Shown: piece by piece, positions 5,126 through 7,514 of the stretch | Numbering within the stretch: position 1 is the stretch's first letter | How the letters are laid out: each line of letters begins with the position of its first letter | DNA from: an uncultured Rickettsiales bacterium | Lineage (GTDB): Bacteria > Pseudomonadota > Alphaproteobacteria > Rs-D84 | NCBI GenBank assembly: GCA_900549365.1 | Contig: UROD01000034.1 | Span: 1 to 7,514 of the forward strand | Reading direction: 5' to 3' | DNA: 7,514 nucleotides | The notes under the pieces: generated by a model | Seen by the model: the letters and a program-made list of their open reading frames with translations, nothing else | Told to the model about the DNA's origin: nothing | Database searches by the model: none | Program-made: the position numbers and the translations under genes

Positions 5126-7252
5126 ATGCAGATTTTTCTGAAAATGTTTGGTTTATCGACCGCTGTTTTGGGCTTGGTTGTGACGGGCGCGTTTGATGCA
5201 AATGCCGCGGCAACTGGGCGTGCGGCGTATGATACGGTGCGCGCGACATCATCAACATCGACCGCGCGTATGCCTATAATGCCAACATTGCCGATAAATT
5301 CTGTGGGCAATTTGTCGCCAGATGTGCCGACCACACCGACGCCAAATCCAAAACCTGATGTTCCAACACCAGATCCCAAACCAGACCCAGAACCAACGCC
5401 AGAATGCCCTGATGGTGGGGTGAAAAATTCTGATTATACCATCACGAATTGCATGAATGATGTGTTGTCGTGCGTAAATCGTGGGGCGTTGCCAAATGGT
5501 CTAAACGATTTATTTAACGAAGATTTGCGTAATGCGATTATGAACGGTATGAATCTGTGTGCGGTTCAGGTTGAAAAGTGTATTACCACGGTTCGTCGCG
5601 ATTGTGAAAATGTGTATCGCACAACGGCGGACGTTTGGTTGGACTTTAACTCCCGCGTGATTCAGCCGGAATATTACAACTTTGTTTTGCGCAAGACCGG
5701 ATTGACACCAAATCAGGCGGAAAATACATGTTGGTTGCTGGACAAGAATACATATGGCCCATCGTTTAGCGCGGTGGCAAATGATGGTACGGTAACTGCG
5801 GAATATAATAACAAGGTTGGCGCATACAACAGCCAACAGGGTAACGTTCTGGTCAAAAATAATCCACAGGGTGTTCGGGTCAATAATGGTAACTCTGGGG
5901 TTGATGGCCAGCGTGGACATTATGCACGTTGGGACGCGACCAAGGCCGAATGTTGGGTTCGCGTTGCCGCGTATAACAAAGATGAACAGATTAAAAACAG
6001 TTGGTTGTTCGGTGCCGCGGGTGACGATAAAATGGCAGAGGTATGGAAACTGGCCGGCGACACATTTACATGCAACAAGGATTTGTTCGGATTTTCATTG
6101 CTGAATGATACCAGCACGGCGGCCGTTGTTGGCGTTGGTGGTGGTACATTGGTTGGTGCGGGTGTCGGCGCGATTGCGGGACACGGTGCGCGCAACTTTG
6201 ATTGCACCAATAATGCGCAGGTTAAAAAGTTAGCAGAACAGTTGACGCAAAGCGGCAACATAGGAATCCTGAATGAATTTATGGAACGGGAAAATCGTGT
6301 TACGCCAAATGCCAAAAATTTAACACGTGCCCAGTGTCAGGAAATTGTGAACCTGTATTCTGTGCACAAGCAGTTGAATACGGCATTGGACGATTGTCGC
6401 GATGTGTCTGAATACACCCAAGAGAATCAGTTGACGGTAAGAATAAGATACATGGCGTCGGATGCAGAGGCAGCCAGTGTTGCTCAAGATATTATCGACA
6501 GCAGTTTTCCACAGTGCCGTGGCAAATCGTTGGATGCATGCATGCAGGTTTTGACAAATGCTTGTGCAACGCATGCTGATGATTGCATATCATATTTGCA
6601 GAGTTCGGGTTACGTAGGTGCTGATGCGTCGGCAAAGTTTGATATCAATGTTACAACGAAATCTAACATTGTTGGCAAATGTGCATTTCGCCCAATCAAT
6701 ATTGCCAAGATAAATGGCGAATTGATTTATTGCAATCCAACAGAAAATGGTTGCCAGACCGCAACAGATATTCGTACAGATGTTGACCGTTTAGGTCGCG
6801 CGCTGTTGGGATTGGATATTTTGGCCGGCGAAAAATCCAACATGGCCAAAAGTGTCGGTATTGGTGCGGCAACGGGTGCGGGCGCGGGTGGTTTGGCCAC
6901 GGCAATTACCGCATTTGTCGAACGCAGCAACATCAGTTGCCACGTTGGCGACGGATTGGATCAGGTTGGTTTTGGCAAATCGTATTCAATTGGTACACTG
7001 AAAGATTTCTATGTTAAATGGAATCTGCGTCTGCCAGATACAATTATGCCAACGGCAAACGTAACAAATTGCGAAACATGGAAGGCCGCGTGCGCGACAC
7101 TGACCGATTTGAATCAGTGTGCCGCCGCACAGGTAAATTACAAGCCCGCTGATGCGAATACAATCACGTTGGTAAATTCTGCATGCACTCCATCGGGCAG
7201 TGTATGTATCGAAAACCACGCGGTTGCGGTATCGCAAGGTGCATGTAAATAA
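5126..7252 (+). CDS. Secreted cysteine-rich protein with two Gly-zipper modules
   Basis: A 708-aa exported protein, related in style to the 972-aa product and not of a family I can name. Residues 1-27 are a Sec signal peptide (LSTAVLGLVVTGAF, cleavage at ANA-A). A Pro-rich linker at 65-93 (alternating P with D, K, T, E) could span the cell wall or periplasm. Twenty-six cysteines follow, with i,i+7 pairs at 109/116, 145/152, 480/487, 536/543, 649/656 and 687/694. Residues 145-202 (C-x6-C, then ADVWLDF) resemble the VW modules of the 972-aa protein. Two hydrophobic glycine-zipper segments (about 333-354 and 576-597) lie in duplicated modules, each ending in a cysteine (RNFDC, SNISC). The Gly pattern (VGVGGGTLVGAGVGAIAG) is like that of outer-membrane-associated glycine zippers. 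I infer an envelope-anchored or pore-like structural protein; this is not proven. ATG 5126 has a good ribosome binding site. The gene is divergent from the membrane-protein gene. Confidence 0.93.
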   Translation: MQIFLKMFGLSTAVLGLVVTGAFDANAAATGRAAYDTVRATSSTSTARMPIMPTLPINSVGNLSPDVPTTPTPNPKPDVPTPDPKPDPEPTPECPDGGVKNSDYTITNCMNDVLSCVNRGALPNGLNDLFNEDLRNAIMNGMNLCAVQVEKCITTVRRDCENVYRTTADVWLDFNSRVIQPEYYNFVLRKTGLTPNQAENTCWLLDKNTYGPSFSAVANDGTVTAEYNNKVGAYNSQQGNVLVKNNPQGVRVNNGNSGVDGQRGHYARWDATKAECWVRVAAYNKDEQIKNSWLFGAAGDDKMAEVWKLAGDTFTCNKDLFGFSLLNDTSTAAVVGVGGGTLVGAGVGAIAGHGARNFDCTNNAQVKKLAEQLTQSGNIGILNEFMERENRVTPNAKNLTRAQCQEIVNLYSVHKQLNTALDDCRDVSEYTQENQLTVRIRYMASDAEAASVAQDIIDSSFPQCRGKSLDACMQVLTNACATHADDCISYLQSSGYVGADASAKFDINVTTKSNIVGKCAFRPINIAKINGELIYCNPTENGCQTATDIRTDVDRLGRALLGLDILAGEKSNMAKSVGIGAATGAGAGGLATAITAFVERSNISCHVGDGLDQVGFGKSYSIGTLKDFYVKWNLRLPDTIMPTANVTNCETWKAACATLTDLNQCAAAQVNYKPADANTITLVNSACTPSGSVCIENHAVAVSQGACK
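6080..6268 (+). repeat. Glycine-zipper module, copy 1 (protein level)
   Basis: Encodes residues 319-381: LFGFSLL, a spacer, the Gly zipper, RNFDC, then SGNIGIL. The same order recurs in copy 2 at 6800-6997, so the protein contains an internal duplication. Confidence 0.72.
6800..6997 (+). repeat. Glycine-zipper module, copy 2 (protein level)
   Basis: Encodes residues 559-624: LLGLDIL, a spacer, VGIGAATGAGAGG, SNISC, then SYSIGTL. It aligns with copy 1 in order and spacing, though the sequences have diverged strongly. Confidence 0.72.
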
Positions 7253-7274
7253 AAATACAGTTTGTGTTCTCCCG

Positions 7275-7302
7275 CCCCCGCCAAATGGCGGGGGATTTTT
7301 TT
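7275..7302 (+). terminator. Rho-independent terminator after the 708-aa gene
   Basis: Stem CCCCCGCC (7275-7282), loop AAAT (7283-7286), GGCGGGGG (7287-7294), then A and seven T. It lies 22 nt after the TAA stop. Confidence 0.95.
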
Positions 7303-7320
7303 AGAGCATAGATAATAGAT

Positions 7321-7338
7321 GTGCGCCGAATGGCGCAC
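7321..7338. other. Second hairpin downstream of the terminator
   Basis: GTGCGCC (7321-7327), loop GAAT, GGCGCAC (7332-7338), followed by only three T. It could be a weak backup terminator or part of the repeat cluster that follows. Confidence 0.6.
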
Positions 7339-7347
7339 TTTCATATT

Positions 7348-7479
7348 ACTGGATTGCCGCGCTGCGCTCGCAATGATGTTGTTTTTTGTGCATGTGTCGC
7401 CTGCGGACTGCGTCCTTGCCGCAACCTTCGCGTACCGCTCGGTTTCATTGCGAGGAATAAAATGACGAAGCAATCCAGT
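7348..7479. repeat. Large inverted repeat of dispersed REP/MITE-like type
   Basis: ACTGGATTGC (7348-7357) is the exact reverse complement of GCAATCCAGT (7470-7479), and CTCGCAATG (7367-7375) of CATTGCGAG (7446-7454). Each arm is itself an imperfect palindrome (ATTGC...GCAAT). The centre holds a further GC-rich hairpin (TGCGG...CCGCA near 7401-7422). The GCAATCC/CATTGCGAG ends are typical of short palindromic elements scattered through many proteobacterial genomes. I see no gene; this covers most of the noncoding stretch 7303-7514. Confidence 0.82.
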
Positions 7480-7514
7480 TGATAATGTTGCGCGCAGCGC
7501 ACAAAATTTGAACT
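7460..7514. repeat. Right copy of 55-bp exact terminal direct repeat
   Basis: Identical to bases 1-55, beginning inside the right arm of the inverted repeat (7446-7479). Joining the ends gives a 7459-bp circle in which the inverted repeat runs on into ATTTGAACTTTG and the 81-107 terminator without breaking any gene. Confidence 0.97.

Noticed and set aside
7138..7473. 111-aa minus-strand reading frame across the end of the 708-aa gene and the inverted repeat
   Set aside because: Its N-terminal half is translated repeat DNA, it crosses a strong terminator, and its C-terminal part is antisense to a well-supported gene.
1..7514. Autonomous plasmid or phage genome
   Set aside because: End overlap would permit a circle, but no replication initiator, partition, mobilisation, capsid or integrase gene is present among the four genes.
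7253..7514. tRNA or structured ncRNA in the 3' noncoding region
   Set aside because: The hairpins are explained by a terminator and palindromic repeats; no cloverleaf, anticodon arm or CCA end was found.

Overview
The window holds four protein-coding genes in alternating orientation (- + - +), with compact intergenic regions full of recognisable promoters and bidirectional terminators. It fits a Gram-negative bacterium: there are Sec signal peptides ending in A-x-A sites, near-consensus sigma70 promoters (TTGACA/TATAAT), GGAAAGGG/AAAGGGAG ribosome binding sites and the standard genetic code. My best guess is an uncultured, host-associated alphaproteobacterium, but that rests on protein style and repeat type, not on a marker gene. 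There is no rRNA, tRNA, replication gene, integrase, transposase or CRISPR array.

Layout. 1-80: terminal repeat and AT-rich noncoding DNA. 81-852 (-): a SAM-binding-fold protein resembling the DUF3419/BtaA group, with its terminator overlapping its stop codon. 853-1015: divergent promoters. 1016-3934 (+): a 972-aa secreted protein with 38 cysteines. 3944-3969: a bidirectional terminator shared with the convergent gene. 3968-4996 (-): a 342-aa protein with two membrane segments, a long disordered linker and an unrecognised C-terminal domain, probably translated from a leaderless mRNA. 4997-5125: a second divergent promoter region. 5126-7252 (+): a 708-aa secreted protein with 26 cysteines. 7253-7514: terminator, second hairpin, a large inverted repeat and the terminal repeat.

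The most interesting content is the pair of large exported plus-strand proteins. Both are built from cysteine pairs spaced i,i+7 (C-x6-C), a C-x6-C...VW-type module and Gly/Ala-rich hydrophobic segments. They also share a promoter layout with identical spacing and a nearly identical leader length, so they look like a paralogous, co-expressed set of disulfide-stabilised envelope proteins. I cannot assign either to a named family. The two minus-strand genes share a different promoter type.

Bases 1-55 are repeated exactly at 7460-7514. The window is therefore either a 7459-bp circle, or a chromosomal segment flanked by a direct repeat that the assembler closed on itself. The join lies in a dispersed-type inverted repeat and no replication gene is present, so I favour the chromosomal reading.
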